From: Flavobacteriaceae bacterium
GTDB taxonomy: Bacteria > Bacteroidota > Bacteroidia > Flavobacteriales > Flavobacteriaceae
NCBI GenBank assembly: GCA_023254815.1
Contig: JALRKI010000046.1
Location: 1 to 5,710, forward strand
Reading direction: 5' to 3'
DNA: 5,710 bases
The translations under genes and the position numbers were made by a program. Below, piece after piece: positions 5,341 to 5,710 of the stretch. The notes under the pieces were generated by a model. The model saw only the letters and a program-made list of their open reading frames with translations. It searched no databases and was not told where the DNA came from. Position 1 is the stretch's first letter. The number at the start of each line of letters is the position of its first letter.

Positions 5341-5710
5341 ATGTCTGAATTATTAGCACATTTCAATACCAATAAAGGTAAAATTACTGTTGCTTTAGAA
5401 TTTGAAAAATCACCTGGGACGGTGGGTAATTTTGTGGCCTTGGCTGAAGGTCAGTTGGAAAATTCTGCCAAAAATCAAGGAACACCATATTACGACGGAC
5501 TTAAATTCCATCGGGTAATTCCAGATTTTATGATTCAAGGTGGTTGTCCTCTAGGTACTGGTACTGGCAATCCTGGATACCAATTTGATGATGAATTTCA
5601 TCCAGAATTGAAACACAACGCTCCTGGGATATTGTCCATGGCAAACGCGGGTCCAGGAACCAATGGAAGTCAGTTTTTTATCACTCATGTCGATACTCCA
5701 TGGCTAGACG
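5341..5710 (+). CDS. Cyclophilin-type peptidylprolyl cis-trans isomerase (3' end beyond window)
   Basis: The first 123 codons of a cyclophilin, cut by the right edge. Cyclophilins catalyse cis-trans isomerisation of X-Pro bonds and help protein folding. The catalytic core is present: FHRVIPDFMIQGG (56-68) supplies the family's Arg58, Phe63, Met64 and Gln66, and MANAGPGTNGSQFFITH (100-116) supplies the Ala-Asn pair, Gln111 and Phe113. Trp121-Leu122 match the cyclophilin A substrate-pocket residues. No signal peptide or lipobox precedes the domain (it starts MSELLAHF), so a cytoplasmic enzyme of the PpiB sort is likely, although Bacteroidota also have exported forms. The ATG at 5341 lies 39 bases after recQ. 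The first beta strand begins about residue 14, so this start fits the fold. No Shine-Dalgarno is visible. It may be cotranscribed with recQ or have its own promoter. A fusion to another domain downstream cannot be excluded. Confidence 0.93.
   Translation, partial: MSELLAHFNTNKGKITVALEFEKSPGTVGNFVALAEGQLENSAKNQGTPYYDGLKFHRVIPDFMIQGGCPLGTGTGNPGYQFDDEFHPELKHNAPGILSMANAGPGTNGSQFFITHVDTPWLD

Noticed and set aside
1..5710. A hidden mobile element, CRISPR array, toxin-antitoxin pair or novel defence system
   Set aside because: The genes are ordinary housekeeping families packed with short gaps. I found no transposase, direct repeats with spacers, tRNA-like ends, or unexplained stretch longer than 159 bases.

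Overview
The window looks like chromosomal DNA from a member of the Bacteroidota, most likely a flavobacterium. The basis is AT-rich sequence, mostly weak ribosome-binding sites, a promoter of the Bacteroidota -33/-7 kind, and proteins whose sequences I recall as flavobacterial in style (TatC with a long first periplasmic loop, RecQ with a long C-terminal extension). This assignment is from recognition, not from a search.

Left part (1-2958, minus strand): a tight run of genes read right to left. The order is kdsD (arabinose-5-phosphate isomerase, Kdo/LPS synthesis), tatC (twin-arginine translocase), an AhpD-like carboxymuconolactone decarboxylase-family protein, lptB (LPS-transport ATPase), and the first 18 codons of a probable kbl (glycine C-acetyltransferase). 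Gaps are 12, -8, 32 and 4 bases, with no terminator between genes, so one transcript is likely. It would start from a promoter I place at 2989-3022. Two of the genes serve lipopolysaccharide: KdsD makes a precursor of Kdo, and LptB powers LPS export. TatC and the AhpD-like protein are envelope or thiol-redox functions lying between them.

Middle (2959-3117): a 159-base divergent intergenic region. It holds the kdsD promoter, a perfect 15-base dyad overlapping its -7 box, and a three-codon ATG-to-stop reading frame just before the TTG start of kdsD. I found no convincing recQ promoter here.

Right part (3118-5710, plus strand): a complete recQ family DNA helicase gene (727 codons). After 39 bases comes a cyclophilin-type peptidylprolyl isomerase gene cut by the window end.

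I see no mobile element, CRISPR array, tRNA, rRNA, toxin-antitoxin pair or defence cassette. Apart from the cut end genes, every gene is intact and belongs to a known family. I do not think the window holds an undescribed system. The points most worth a second look are the RecQ with no cysteines where zinc ligands are expected, the dyad on the kdsD promoter, the TTG start with its in-frame mini-ORF, and the mixed LPS/Tat operon.
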